From: Cupriavidus sp.
Lineage (GTDB): Bacteria > Pseudomonadota > Gammaproteobacteria > Burkholderiales > Burkholderiaceae
NCBI GenBank assembly: GCA_031181345.1
Contig: JAPSLC010000023.1
Coordinates: 1-64,000, forward strand
Direction of reading: 5' to 3'
DNA length: 64,000 bases
The notes under the pieces: generated by a model
The model's input: only the letters and a program-made list of their open reading frames with translations
Told to the model about the DNA's origin: nothing
Databases searched by the model: none
Part shown: positions 26,527 through 34,737 of the stretch, piece after piece
Numbering within the stretch: the stretch's first letter is position 1
Layout of the letters: the number at the start of each line of letters is the position of its first letter
Position numbers and translations under genes: made by a program

Positions 26527-27462
26527 TCATCGAATCACCGAGACGGACTCGGCCAGCCGGCCCAACACGGTCTCCGCCGACGGAATCGGCGCGACCGCGC
26601 CATAGCCGGTGGTCGACAGCGCGGCGGCGACGTTGGCATAGCGGGCCGCGTCGAAGGGATCGTCGCCGGCCGCCAGCCGCGCGATGAAGCTGCCGCCGAA
26701 GCAATCGCCGGCGCCGGTCGCATCGAGCGGCTGCACCGGATACGCCGGCACGAGGGCGCGCGCATCGGTGGTCGCCACGTAGGCGCCCTCTTCGCCAAGC
26801 TTGAGCGCGACCAGCTTCACGCCGCAGCCGAGCAGATGGTCGACGATCGCGTCGCGGTCGTCGAGCCCGGTCAGCACCGTGACATCGTCCCAGCTCGGCA
26901 GGCAGATATCGGTCATCGCCAGCGCCTCGCGCATGATGCCGCGCGCCCGGGCCAGCGACCACAGCCGCAGCCGCAGATTGGTATCGAGCGAGACCTTGAC
27001 GCCGGCCTTGCGCGCGAGCTCCATCGCGGCCAGGCCAGCATCGCAGGCGCTGTTGCTGATCGCCAGGCTGATGCCCGACAGATGCAGATAGCGCGCTTCG
27101 GCGATCGCCTGCTGCGGCAGATCGTCATGGCTGTAGCAGCTCGCCGCCGAGCCCGCGCGCAGATAGTCGAAGCGATGACCGTGATTGTCGTGGCTGACGA
27201 AGTAGACGCCGGTCGGCGCCCTCGGGTCGGTGCGCACATGGCGGGTATCGACGCGCTCCTGCGTCCACAGCGCCAGCAGCCGCTCGCCGAAGCTGTCCGC
27301 GCCGACCGCGCTGATGAAGCCGGTCTGCGCGCCCTGCCGCGCGGCGGCAATGCAGAAGTTGGAGGTATCGCCGCCGAAGCCCTGCAGATAGCGCTCGGGC
27401 GCGTCGGGCTGCTGGTTGAACTCGACCAGCGCTTCGCCGAAGGCCAGGATATCGATGCTCAT
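26527..27462 (-). CDS. kdgK: 2-keto-3-deoxygluconate kinase (PfkB family)
   Basis: A 311-residue sugar kinase phosphorylating 2-keto-3-deoxygluconate at C6. The N-terminal GEALVEF and GGDTSNFCIAAARQG and the C-terminal PfkB signature LDATGAGDCFGGSF with the catalytic Asp are intact. SLDTNLRLRLW matches KdgK rather than ribokinase or fructokinase. It starts 12 bp after the stop of the upstream PLP deaminase on the same strand, so the deaminase product would be handed directly to it if that product is KDG. Confidence 0.94.
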   Translation of the reverse strand: MSIDILAFGEALVEFNQQPDAPERYLQGFGGDTSNFCIAAARQGAQTGFISAVGADSFGERLLALWTQERVDTRHVRTDPRAPTGVYFVSHDNHGHRFDYLRAGSAASCYSHDDLPQQAIAEARYLHLSGISLAISNSACDAGLAAMELARKAGVKVSLDTNLRLRLWSLARARGIMREALAMTDICLPSWDDVTVLTGLDDRDAIVDHLLGCGVKLVALKLGEEGAYVATTDARALVPAYPVQPLDATGAGDCFGGSFIARLAAGDDPFDAARYANVAAALSTTGYGAVAPIPSAETVLGRLAESVSVIR

Positions 27463-27474
27463 GGTGAAAAGCCG

Positions 27475-28776
27475 TCAGAAGAAAGTCTGCACGATATCGA
27501 CCACGCGCAGCTCGTCATCCAGCACCGGGATATGCCGCCACTTGTCGAAGGTCAGGCAGGGATGCGAGATGTCGAAGGCGATCATGTCGCCGACCCGCAC
27601 ATCGTCGCCCGGCGCGATCCGCAGATAGGCGTGCTGGTCCATCATGCCGGTGATCTCCCAGTGAGAAGGTATGGACGTCGAAGGCGCGGCTGCGGTTCCC
27701 TGCGCGTTCACCGAACCCGGACGGAAATGCTGCGAGGGAACCGGCATGCCGGCATCGAAGGCCGCGTCGCGCTTGCCCATGCCGATGATGGCGCGGTCCG
27801 GCTCCGGGATCGACTGCACATAGGCCCATAGCTGCAAGGCAGGCACCAGTCCCTCCCGCATCTTCCGTGCCACCGGGTTGCTGGCGAGGATCCGCTGCTG
27901 CGCCTGCCGGTAGATGCCGACGTCGTGGGTCAGATAGCAGCCCGGCCGCAGCACGATGTCGATGGGCGCGCCGATGTCGGCACCGGCGAATTCCTCGGCC
28001 ACCACGTCGTACCAGGCCGAGCCCGCGCCGGACAGCACCACCGGGCGAGGTTCGGCACCCGCGCCAAAGCGCCCCTGGCGGGCCAGCTCGCGCGTGACCG
28101 CGACCGTGCGGCGCAGGAAGTCGCGGATATCGGCCTCCTGCTGCAGCACGCCTTCGTAGATCTCCACGCCCGCCAGCGTCAGTGCATCGGGCCAGCGGCC
28201 CAGCGCATCCAGTACCTGCTGCTGTTGCGCGGCGTCGCGCACGCCGGTGCGTCCGCCCTCCACGCCCAGTTCGAGCAGCACCTGCAGGCGCTGGCCGCGG
28301 CCGCGGAAGAAGCCGCCAAGCTGATCGACCAGCTCGGCCGAATCGACCAGGCAGAAGAATTCGAAATCGGGATCGCGCAGCAGGTCGGCGACGATCTCCA
28401 TATTGCGCCGGCCCACCAGCTGGTTGGCCATCAGCACGCGCTTGACGCCGTGCGCGTGCGCCGCGGCGCTCTGCTGCGCGGTGGCCAGCGTGATACCCCA
28501 GGCGCCGGCCTCGAGCTGCCGGGCGAACAGCTTGGGCGCCATCGTGGTCTTGCCGTGCGGCGCGAGCTTCACGCCGTATTCGTCCATGAACCGGCGCATC
28601 CAGGCCAGGTTGTGGGCGAGCCGGCTCTCGTACAGCACCGCGGCCGGCAGGCTCAGTTCCTCGTCGAGAAGGCGCCAGCCGGTGGCCGCCTCGGCCGGCG
28701 CCAGCGGCGCCTGCAGCTTGCCGAGCGCCTTGTTCAGCGGATCGATGATGCCGCTTTGGTACTTTATATCAAGCAT
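27475..28776 (-). CDS. Fold-type III PLP deaminase, probable D-glucosaminate dehydratase
   Basis: A 433-residue enzyme of the D-threonine aldolase / D-serine dehydratase (DSD-like) superfamily. The alanine-racemase barrel carries the PLP lysine in PHGKTTMAPK (Lys76). The C-terminal beta domain has the His-x-Cys metal site (ISHPCLTFDKW) of eukaryotic-type DSD. The usual label is amino acid deaminase. Because it is co-transcribed with KDG kinase and KDPG aldolase, the natural substrate is more likely D-glucosaminate (2-amino-2-deoxygluconate), whose alpha,beta-elimination gives KDG and ammonia. That assignment is inference from context. The start is 227 bp from the divergent rpiR-type gene. Confidence 0.82.
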   Translation of the reverse strand: MLDIKYQSGIIDPLNKALGKLQAPLAPAEAATGWRLLDEELSLPAAVLYESRLAHNLAWMRRFMDEYGVKLAPHGKTTMAPKLFARQLEAGAWGITLATAQQSAAAHAHGVKRVLMANQLVGRRNMEIVADLLRDPDFEFFCLVDSAELVDQLGGFFRGRGQRLQVLLELGVEGGRTGVRDAAQQQQVLDALGRWPDALTLAGVEIYEGVLQQEADIRDFLRRTVAVTRELARQGRFGAGAEPRPVVLSGAGSAWYDVVAEEFAGADIGAPIDIVLRPGCYLTHDVGIYRQAQQRILASNPVARKMREGLVPALQLWAYVQSIPEPDRAIIGMGKRDAAFDAGMPVPSQHFRPGSVNAQGTAAAPSTSIPSHWEITGMMDQHAYLRIAPGDDVRVGDMIAFDISHPCLTFDKWRHIPVLDDELRVVDIVQTFF

Positions 28777-28834
28777 GCCGTTGTCCGCCTTCCCGCGCTT
28801 TGCTGCGCCATACCGCGCTCTACCGCGTCCTGTC

Positions 28835-28900
28835 GAAATTTCTGATTGACGTAATGATAGCGGCGAAATTACGATATTTCATCCTTGTTATAAAGTAACA
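28835..28900. promoter_or_regulatory. Palindrome cluster, probable RpiR operators
   Basis: Within an AT-rich island of this GC-rich genome are GAAATTTC (28835-28842), GTAAT...ATTAC (28851-28872), GAAAT-N6-ATTTC (28865-28880) and the perfect TGTTA-N5-TAACA (28886-28900). The last resembles known RpiR/HexR operators. The position between the divergent catabolic units fits a repressor serving both. Confidence 0.7.
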
Positions 28901-29003
28901 CGCCGCGATGCAGCGCCCTCCCGCAGGGCCAGACCCGACATCCGGCCCCCTTTTGCTTTTTTGCTTTTTCGCTTTTTCGCCTTCTCGCCCTTTCGCCAAG
29001 CCC

Positions 29004-29918
29004 ATGCCCGCTGCCTTCGACATCCTGACCCGCATCGCCGAGCGCGGCCCGACGCTGCGGCTGGCCGAGCAGAAGGTGGCCCAGGTCGTCCTGGAGGACG
29101 TCGCCGGCGCGGCCTCGGCCAGCATCAATGCGCTGGCGCGCAAGGCCGGCGTCAGCGAGGCCAGCGTGACGCGCTTTGCCAAGGCGCTCGGCTGCCGCGA
29201 CGTGCGCGACCTGAAGCTGCGGCTGGCGCGCGCAACCGCGGTCGGCCAGCGCTTCCTGCAGCATGAGTCCGACGCCGCGGGCGCCGAAGCGGCCCCGCCC
29301 TCGCTGACAGACCGCCTGCATGGCGACGTGGTCGCCGTGCTCGAGGCCAACCGCCAGCTGATCGACGAGGCCCAGATCGAGCGCGCCTCGCGCCTGTTGC
29401 AGGACGCACGCATGGTCTACGCTTTCGGCATGGGTGGCGGCTCGACCTGGCTGGCCGACGAGGCGCGCTACCGATTGGCGCGGCTGGGCCGACCGGTTGC
29501 GAGCTATCAGGACGCGGTGCTGCAGCAGATGGTCGCGGCCACGCTGGTCAAGGGCGATGTGGTGCTCGCCTTCTCGGTCAGCGGCAGCGTGCCCGAGATG
29601 CTGGCCAGCTGCGATGTCGCGCGCGAATACGGCGCGCACGTGATCGCCGTGACCGCGCTGGGCTCCCCGCTGGCTGCGCGCGCCGACGTGCTGCTGCCCG
29701 TGCGCGCGCTGGAGACCGATTTCATCTTCAAGCCGTCGGCCTCGCGCTATGCGATGTTGCTGGTGCTGGACGTGCTGGCCACGCGGCTGGCGCTGCTGCA
29801 GCAGGACGACAGCCAGGAACGGCTGCGGCGGCTCAAGTACGTGCTCGACGCGCATCGGGGCAGCGGGGAGCGCGGCAACGCGGCGCTGCGCGACAGCCGT
29901 CAGCCGCTCGGAGACTGA
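29004..29918 (+). CDS. RpiR/MurR/HexR-family transcriptional regulator
   Basis: A 304-residue regulator with an N-terminal HTH_6 domain (LRLAEQKVAQVVLEDVAGAASASINALARKAGVSEASVTRFAKALG) and a C-terminal SIS sugar-phosphate-binding domain (ARMVYAFGMGGGSTWLADEARYRL...AFSVSGSVPEML). SIS domains sense phosphosugars; KDPG is the effector for HexR and would be a logical ligand here. The deacylase gene begins two bases after its stop. It lies divergent to the deaminase-kinase-aldolase unit with several palindromes in between. The ATG at 29004 starts the conserved region; longer upstream frames run into low-complexity sequence. Confidence 0.92.
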   Translation: MPAAFDILTRIAERGPTLRLAEQKVAQVVLEDVAGAASASINALARKAGVSEASVTRFAKALGCRDVRDLKLRLARATAVGQRFLQHESDAAGAEAAPPSLTDRLHGDVVAVLEANRQLIDEAQIERASRLLQDARMVYAFGMGGGSTWLADEARYRLARLGRPVASYQDAVLQQMVAATLVKGDVVLAFSVSGSVPEMLASCDVAREYGAHVIAVTALGSPLAARADVLLPVRALETDFIFKPSASRYAMLLVLDVLATRLALLQQDDSQERLRRLKYVLDAHRGSGERGNAALRDSRQPLGD

Positions 29919-29920
29919 CC

Positions 29921-31447
29921 ATGGCAGCGAGCTCGGACCACGCCTTCGCCTATGACACGCTGATCCGCGGCGCCACCGTGATCGACGGTTCGGGCGCCGC
30001 CGCGCGCGTCGCCGACGTGGGGCTGCGCGACGGCCGCATCGCCCGCATCGTCGATATCGGCCCCGACGACGATCCCGGCAACGATGGCGGCGAACGCATC
30101 GCCGTCGACGCCGCCGCCGAAGTCATCGAGGCAGATGGCCTCGTGCTGGCGCCGGGCTTCATCGACGTGCACACGCACGACGACACCAACGTGGTGCGCC
30201 AGCCCGAGATGACCCCGAAGCTGTCGCAGGGCGTGACCACCGTGGTGGTCGGCAACTGCGGCATCAGCGCCGCGCCGGTGGCCCTGCGCGGCGAGCCGCC
30301 CGATCCGATGAACCTGCTCGGCGGCGCCAGCGCGTTCCGCTATCCCAGCTTCCCGGCCTATGTCGAGGCCATCGCGTCCGCACGACCCGCGGTCAACGTG
30401 GCCGCGCTGGTGGGTCACACCGCCCTGCGCAGCAATCATCTGGACCGGCTCGACCGCGCCGCGAGCGCCGACGAGATCGCCGCGATGCGCGCGCAGTTGC
30501 AGGAGGCACTGGACCATGGCGCACTCGGCCTGTCGACCGGCCTGGCCTATGCCAACGCCTTCGCCGCGCCGACCGAGGAGGTGCTGGCGCTGGCCGAGCC
30601 GCTGGCGCGCGCCGGCGCGCTGTACGCCACGCATCTGCGCAGCGAATTCGCCGAGATCCTGGACGCGATGGACGAGGCCTTCCGCATCGGCCGCCATGCG
30701 CGCGTGCCGGTCGTGATCTCGCACCTCAAATGCGCGGGCGTGGACAACTGGGGCCGCAGCGGCGCGGTGCTGGCCGCGCTCGATGCCGCCCAGCGCTGGC
30801 AGCCGGTCGGCTGCGACTGCTATCCCTATACCGCCAGTTCGTCGACGCTGGACCTGAAGCAGGTCACCGGCGACTTCGACATCATGGTGACCTGGTCCAC
30901 GCCGCATCCCGAGATGGGCGGACGCCTGCTCGCCGATATCGCGGCCGAATGGCAGGTCGATCTGCACGAGGCGGCGCGCCGCCTGCAGCCGGCGGGCGCG
31001 GTCTATCACTGCATGGAAGACGCCGATGTCGATCGCATCCTGGCCCATCCGGCCACGGTGATCGGTTCGGACGGCCTGCCCAACGACCCGCTGCCGCACC
31101 CGCGCCTGTGGGGCGCGTTTCCGCGCGTGCTGGGCCACTATGCGCGCGACCGCGAACTGTTTCCGCTGACGATGGCGATCGCCAAGATGACCGGCCTGTC
31201 GGCCGAGCGCTTCGGCCTGGCGGGACGCGGTTTCGTGCGCGAAGGCCATTGGGCCGACCTGGTGCTGTTCGATGCCGCGACGATTCGCGACGCGGCCACG
31301 TTCACCGAGCCGATGCAGCCGGCCGAGGGCATCGCCGCGGTGTGGGTCAACGGCACGCTGTCGTGGTCGCAGCGGCGCGCCAGCGGCGCGCGCGCCGGGC
31401 GCTTCCTGCCGCGCGGCGAAGCGGCCCCGGCCGTCGTGGACACCTGA
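29921..31447 (+). CDS. D-aminoacylase-family deacylase, probable N-acetyl-D-glucosaminate deacetylase
   Basis: A 508-residue amidohydrolase. Metal ligands typical of N-acyl-D-amino-acid deacylases are visible: DVHTHDD (HxH), the bridging Cys in VVGNCGIS, HLRSE, VVISHLKCAG and GSDGLPNDPLPHPR. The D-aminoacylase label would mean hydrolysis of N-acyl-D-amino acids. An N-acylated 2-amino-2-deoxyaldonate such as N-acetyl-D-glucosaminate has the same N-acyl-alpha-amino-acid head group, and the surrounding KDG pathway genes point to it. Starts two bases after the RpiR stop; RidA follows after 77 bases. Confidence 0.85.
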   Translation: MAASSDHAFAYDTLIRGATVIDGSGAAARVADVGLRDGRIARIVDIGPDDDPGNDGGERIAVDAAAEVIEADGLVLAPGFIDVHTHDDTNVVRQPEMTPKLSQGVTTVVVGNCGISAAPVALRGEPPDPMNLLGGASAFRYPSFPAYVEAIASARPAVNVAALVGHTALRSNHLDRLDRAASADEIAAMRAQLQEALDHGALGLSTGLAYANAFAAPTEEVLALAEPLARAGALYATHLRSEFAEILDAMDEAFRIGRHARVPVVISHLKCAGVDNWGRSGAVLAALDAAQRWQPVGCDCYPYTASSSTLDLKQVTGDFDIMVTWSTPHPEMGGRLLADIAAEWQVDLHEAARRLQPAGAVYHCMEDADVDRILAHPATVIGSDGLPNDPLPHPRLWGAFPRVLGHYARDRELFPLTMAIAKMTGLSAERFGLAGRGFVREGHWADLVLFDAATIRDAATFTEPMQPAEGIAAVWVNGTLSWSQRRASGARAGRFLPRGEAAPAVVDT

Positions 31448-31524
31448 GTCAGCACGCTTCGTTCCCCCCTTTCTTTCCGTTTTTCAAGCTCACCGTTTCC
31501 CGTATTCAGTTCGAAGGAGTCTTC

Positions 31525-31917
31525 ATGGATATCCAACGCTTTGGCGTCGAAGGCGGCACCGGCACCGGCGGCCAGCACATGCCGTTCGCGCGCGCGGTCG
31601 CTGCCGACGGCTGGCTCTATGTGTCCGGCCAGGTGCCGATGGTCGACGGCGAGGTCGTCGACGGCGGCATCGTCGCGCAGACCCACCAGGCCATCAAGAA
31701 CGTGCTGGCGATCCTGGCCGAGGCCGGCTACGGCCCCGAGCATGTGGTGCGCTGCGGCGTGTGGCTCGACGACGCGCGCGACTTCGCCTCGTTCAACAAG
31801 ATCTTCAAGCAGTATTTCGGCGCCAATCCCCCGGCGCGCGCCTGCGTGCAGTCCAGCATGGTGGTCGACTGCAAGGTCGAGATCGACTGCATCGCCTACA
31901 GGCGTCCGGGCGGCTGA
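31525..31917 (+). CDS. RidA-family enamine/imine deaminase
   Basis: A 130-residue RidA (YjgF/YER057c/UK114) protein. The trimer active-site residues include Arg in PARACVQSSMV and the terminal CIAYRR. RidA proteins hydrolyse reactive enamine/imine intermediates released by PLP dehydratases, so its place beside a PLP deaminase is meaningful. It would speed conversion of the eliminated product to the keto acid. A strong ribosome binding site GAAGGAG precedes the ATG. A mobile-looking repeat separates it from the GntP permease downstream. Confidence 0.93.
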   Translation: MDIQRFGVEGGTGTGGQHMPFARAVAADGWLYVSGQVPMVDGEVVDGGIVAQTHQAIKNVLAILAEAGYGPEHVVRCGVWLDDARDFASFNKIFKQYFGANPPARACVQSSMVVDCKVEIDCIAYRRPGG

Positions 31918-31974
31918 TTGCGCGGCCAAGTCGTTTCAATGCTGCCCCTGCCGACAGGGCCGCGACAACCCACT

Positions 31975-32043
31975 GTCGTTCCCGCGAATGCGGGAATCCA
32001 GCGTCTTTGAAAGCCACTGGGTCCTCGCCTCCGCGGGGACGAC
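31975..32043. repeat. MITE-like intergenic repeat
   Basis: A roughly 68-bp element with terminal inverted repeats beginning GTCGTTCCCGCGAATGCGGG and ending CGCGGGGACGAC, with inner CCAGCG / CACTGGG segments. It has the look of the GTCATTCCCGCG-type palindromic elements dispersed in many proteobacteria. It sits between ridA and gntP, so it may affect the downstream transcript. Confidence 0.75.
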
Positions 32044-32129
32044 AGCATTGCTACCCCAACCGGGCCGCGCCAGCGGCCTCTTTCATACCGCCGCGGCGCC
32101 GACCGGCCCCGCGCCCCCAAGGAGACAAC

Positions 32130-33491
32130 ATGGTCCCAGTCACCGGAACCACGCTGTTGCTGTATGCGCTGATCGCCGTGATCGCGCTGGTCGTGCTGAT
32201 CGCGCGATTCAAGCTGAACCCCTTCATCACGCTGGTGGTGGTCTCGGTACTGCTCGGCTTCTCGGTCGGCATGCCGATGAACGAGATCGTCAAGTCGTTC
32301 GAGGCCGGCGTCGGCGGCACGCTCGGCCATATCGCGCTGGTGGTGGGCCTGGGCACCATGCTCGGCAAGATGATGGCCGAGTCCGGCGGCGCCGAGCGCA
32401 TCGCGCGCACGCTGATCGCATTCTTCGGCGAGAAGCACGTGCACTGGGCGATGGCGACCATCGCCTTCATCGTCGGCCTGCCGGTGTTCTTCGAGGTCGG
32501 CTTCGTGCTGCTGATCCCGATCGCCTTCAATATCGCGCAGCGCACCGGCACCTCGATGGTCAAGGTCGGCATCCCGATGGTGGCCGGCCTGTCGGTGGTG
32601 CACGGCCTGATCCCGCCGCATCCGGCGGCGCTGCTGGCGGTGACCGCCTATGGCGCCGACATCGGCCGCACCATCCTGTACGCGCTGATCGTCGGCATCC
32701 CGACCGCGGCGATCGCCGGTCCGATCTTCGCGACGCTGATGGACCGCCATATCAAGCTGCCGGCCGACAACCCGCTGGCCGCGCAGTTCATCGAGGAAGC
32801 GGACGATACCGCGCCGACCCAGGCGCTGCCCGGTTTCGGCATCACGGTGTTCACGATCCTGCTGCCGGTGATCCTGATGCTGATCGGCAGCAGCGCAGAC
32901 CTGGTGACGACGCCCAAGACCTGGGCCAACGACTTCCTCAAGCTGATCGGCAATTCGGTGATTGCGCTGCTGATCGCCGCGCTGGTCAGCTTCTACACCT
33001 TCGGCAAGGCGCGCGGTTTCAATCGCGAGGCGATCCTGCGCTTCACCAACGAATCGGTGGCGCCCACCGCGATCATCACGCTGGTGGTCGGCGCCGGCGG
33101 CGGCTTCGGCCGCATCCTGCGCGACTCGGGCATCTCGAACTCGATCGTCGAAGTCGCGACCGGCGCCAACGTCTCGGTGCTGGTGCTGGGCTGGCTGGTC
33201 GCCGTGATGATCCGCATCGCGACCGGCTCGGCCACGGTGGCGATGACCACCGCGGCCGGCATCGTCGCGCCGATCGCGGCCAGCGTGCCGGGCACGCGCC
33301 CCGAGCTGCTGGTGCTGGCCACCGGCGCGGGCTCGCTGATCCTGTCGCACGTCAACGATGCGGGCTTCTGGCTGGTCAAGGAGTACTTCAACATGACCGT
33401 GGCGCAGACGTTCAAGACCTGGACGGTCTGCGAGACGATCATCTCCGTGGTGGCGCTGCTGCTGACGCTGGGGCTGGCGAGTGTGATCTGA
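32130..33491 (+). CDS. GntP-family gluconate-type permease
   Basis: A 453-residue proton symporter with about twelve helices. Signature segments include GMPMNEIVKSFEAGVGGTLGHIALVVGLGTMLGKMMAESGGAERIA (split here by the family's first re-entrant region), GLIPPHPAAL and LSHVNDAGFWLVKEYF. GntP carriers import gluconate and related aldonates; the clustering here suggests uptake of (N-acetyl-)D-glucosaminate, which is inference. AAGGAGAC directly before the ATG is a strong ribosome binding site. It is the last gene of the plus-strand unit and is followed by two REP-like hairpins. Confidence 0.93.
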   Translation: MVPVTGTTLLLYALIAVIALVVLIARFKLNPFITLVVVSVLLGFSVGMPMNEIVKSFEAGVGGTLGHIALVVGLGTMLGKMMAESGGAERIARTLIAFFGEKHVHWAMATIAFIVGLPVFFEVGFVLLIPIAFNIAQRTGTSMVKVGIPMVAGLSVVHGLIPPHPAALLAVTAYGADIGRTILYALIVGIPTAAIAGPIFATLMDRHIKLPADNPLAAQFIEEADDTAPTQALPGFGITVFTILLPVILMLIGSSADLVTTPKTWANDFLKLIGNSVIALLIAALVSFYTFGKARGFNREAILRFTNESVAPTAIITLVVGAGGGFGRILRDSGISNSIVEVATGANVSVLVLGWLVAVMIRIATGSATVAMTTAAGIVAPIAASVPGTRPELLVLATGAGSLILSHVNDAGFWLVKEYFNMTVAQTFKTWTVCETIISVVALLLTLGLASVI

Positions 33492-33548
33492 GCGGGCGGT
33501 TGATGTCGGGCGGCGTCGCGAATGCGAGCGCCGTTGCCCTCTCCCCCG

Positions 33549-33655
33549 CCCCTCTCCCGCAAGCGGGAGAGGGGAGAAAACCCAGGGCTCTACTGCGCGC
33601 CGACGTATGAGCGCGCTGCCAACGCGGCTCCCCTCTCCCGCGTGCGGGAGAGGGG
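33549..33655. repeat. Two REP-like hairpins (copies 3 and 4)
   Basis: Perfect 12-bp arms CCCCTCTCCCGC / GCGGGAGAGGGG occur twice: 33549-33574 (loop AA) and 33630-33655 (loop GT), 55 bases apart, after the GntP gene. A paired arrangement is usual for REP-type elements. Confidence 0.88.
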
Positions 33656-33777
33656 CTGGGGGAGAGGGCAAACCGCGCCTGTCACCCCGACAAACGCCGC
33701 ATATGCCGGCCCCAATGCCAACTCAGCGCGTCTTACCTACAATGGCCGGGAAGTTTGCCGGCTCGCCAGGAGACGCC

Positions 33778-34710
33778 ATGCCCATCGATCGTCGCCGCTT
33801 CCTTGCCTGTTCCGCCGCGCTGGCGGGCACGCTGACGCCCGCGGTGCGGGCCCAATCCGGTCCCGCTTCCGCGCCGGCCGCGGCAGGCGCAGGCCCCCTG
33901 CGGCGCGCCATCCCGGGCACGCGCGAAACGCTGCCGGTGATCGGCCTGGGCACCGCCGACACCTTTGACGCCGGTACTCAGGGCCTGCAGCAGAGCCCGC
34001 TGTCCGAGGTGATGTCGCTGCTGCTGCGGACCCCCGGCGCCGTGCTCGATACCGCGCCCAGCTATGGTGCCGCCGAGGCCGTGACCGGCGAATTGTTGCG
34101 CCTGCACAATGGCCGCAAGCAGGTCTTCCTCGCCACCAAGATCTCCGCCTCGGCCAGCGGCGCGCCGGCCCAATGGGCACGCTCCCAGCAGCAGCTGGGC
34201 AGCGATACCGTCGATCTGCTGCAGGTCCACAACCTGATCGATTGGGAAGAGAACCTGCGTTTCCTGCGCCGCCTGCAGGAGCAGGGCAAGACCCGCTATA
34301 TCGGCGTTACGCACTATCGCGCCGATGCGCACGACCGGCTCGAGCAGATCGTGCGCAGCGAGAAGATCGACTTCGTGCAGGTCAATTATTCGCTGGGCGA
34401 GCGCGAGGCCGAACGGCGGCTGCTGCCGCTGTGCCGGCAGCGCGGCATCGGCGTGCTGATCAATCGGCCGTTCCAGGACGGACGGCTGTTCCGCGCGGTG
34501 CAAGGGCGCCAGTTGCCGCCGTGGGCCGCCGAGCTCGATTGCAGCAGCTGGGGCCAGCTGTTCCTCAAATTCATCGTCAGCCATCCGGCGGTGACCGCGG
34601 CGATTCCGGCGACCTCCAATCCGCGCCATATGCGCGACAACCTCGGCGCGGCGCTCGGCAGGATGCCGGACGCGAAGCAGCGCGAGCAGATTGCCGCGCT
34701 GCTGGCATAG
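33778..34710 (+). CDS. Tat-exported aldo/keto reductase
   Basis: A 310-residue AKR-fold oxidoreductase with a twin-arginine signal (DRRRFLACSAALAGTL, cleavage near AVRA). The tetrad Asp and Tyr (LDTAPSYG), Lys (LATKIS) and His (LLQVHNL) is intact. The C-terminus (ATSNPRHMRDNLGAALGRMP) would bind NADP(H). Exported AKRs must be folded with cofactor before export, which explains the Tat signal. Substrate unknown. GGAGAC sits just before the ATG at 33778. Confidence 0.88.
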   Translation: MPIDRRRFLACSAALAGTLTPAVRAQSGPASAPAAAGAGPLRRAIPGTRETLPVIGLGTADTFDAGTQGLQQSPLSEVMSLLLRTPGAVLDTAPSYGAAEAVTGELLRLHNGRKQVFLATKISASASGAPAQWARSQQQLGSDTVDLLQVHNLIDWEENLRFLRRLQEQGKTRYIGVTHYRADAHDRLEQIVRSEKIDFVQVNYSLGEREAERRLLPLCRQRGIGVLINRPFQDGRLFRAVQGRQLPPWAAELDCSSWGQLFLKFIVSHPAVTAAIPATSNPRHMRDNLGAALGRMPDAKQREQIAALLA

Positions 34711-34737
34711 CGCCCAGCGCCGCCGCGCCGATATCGC

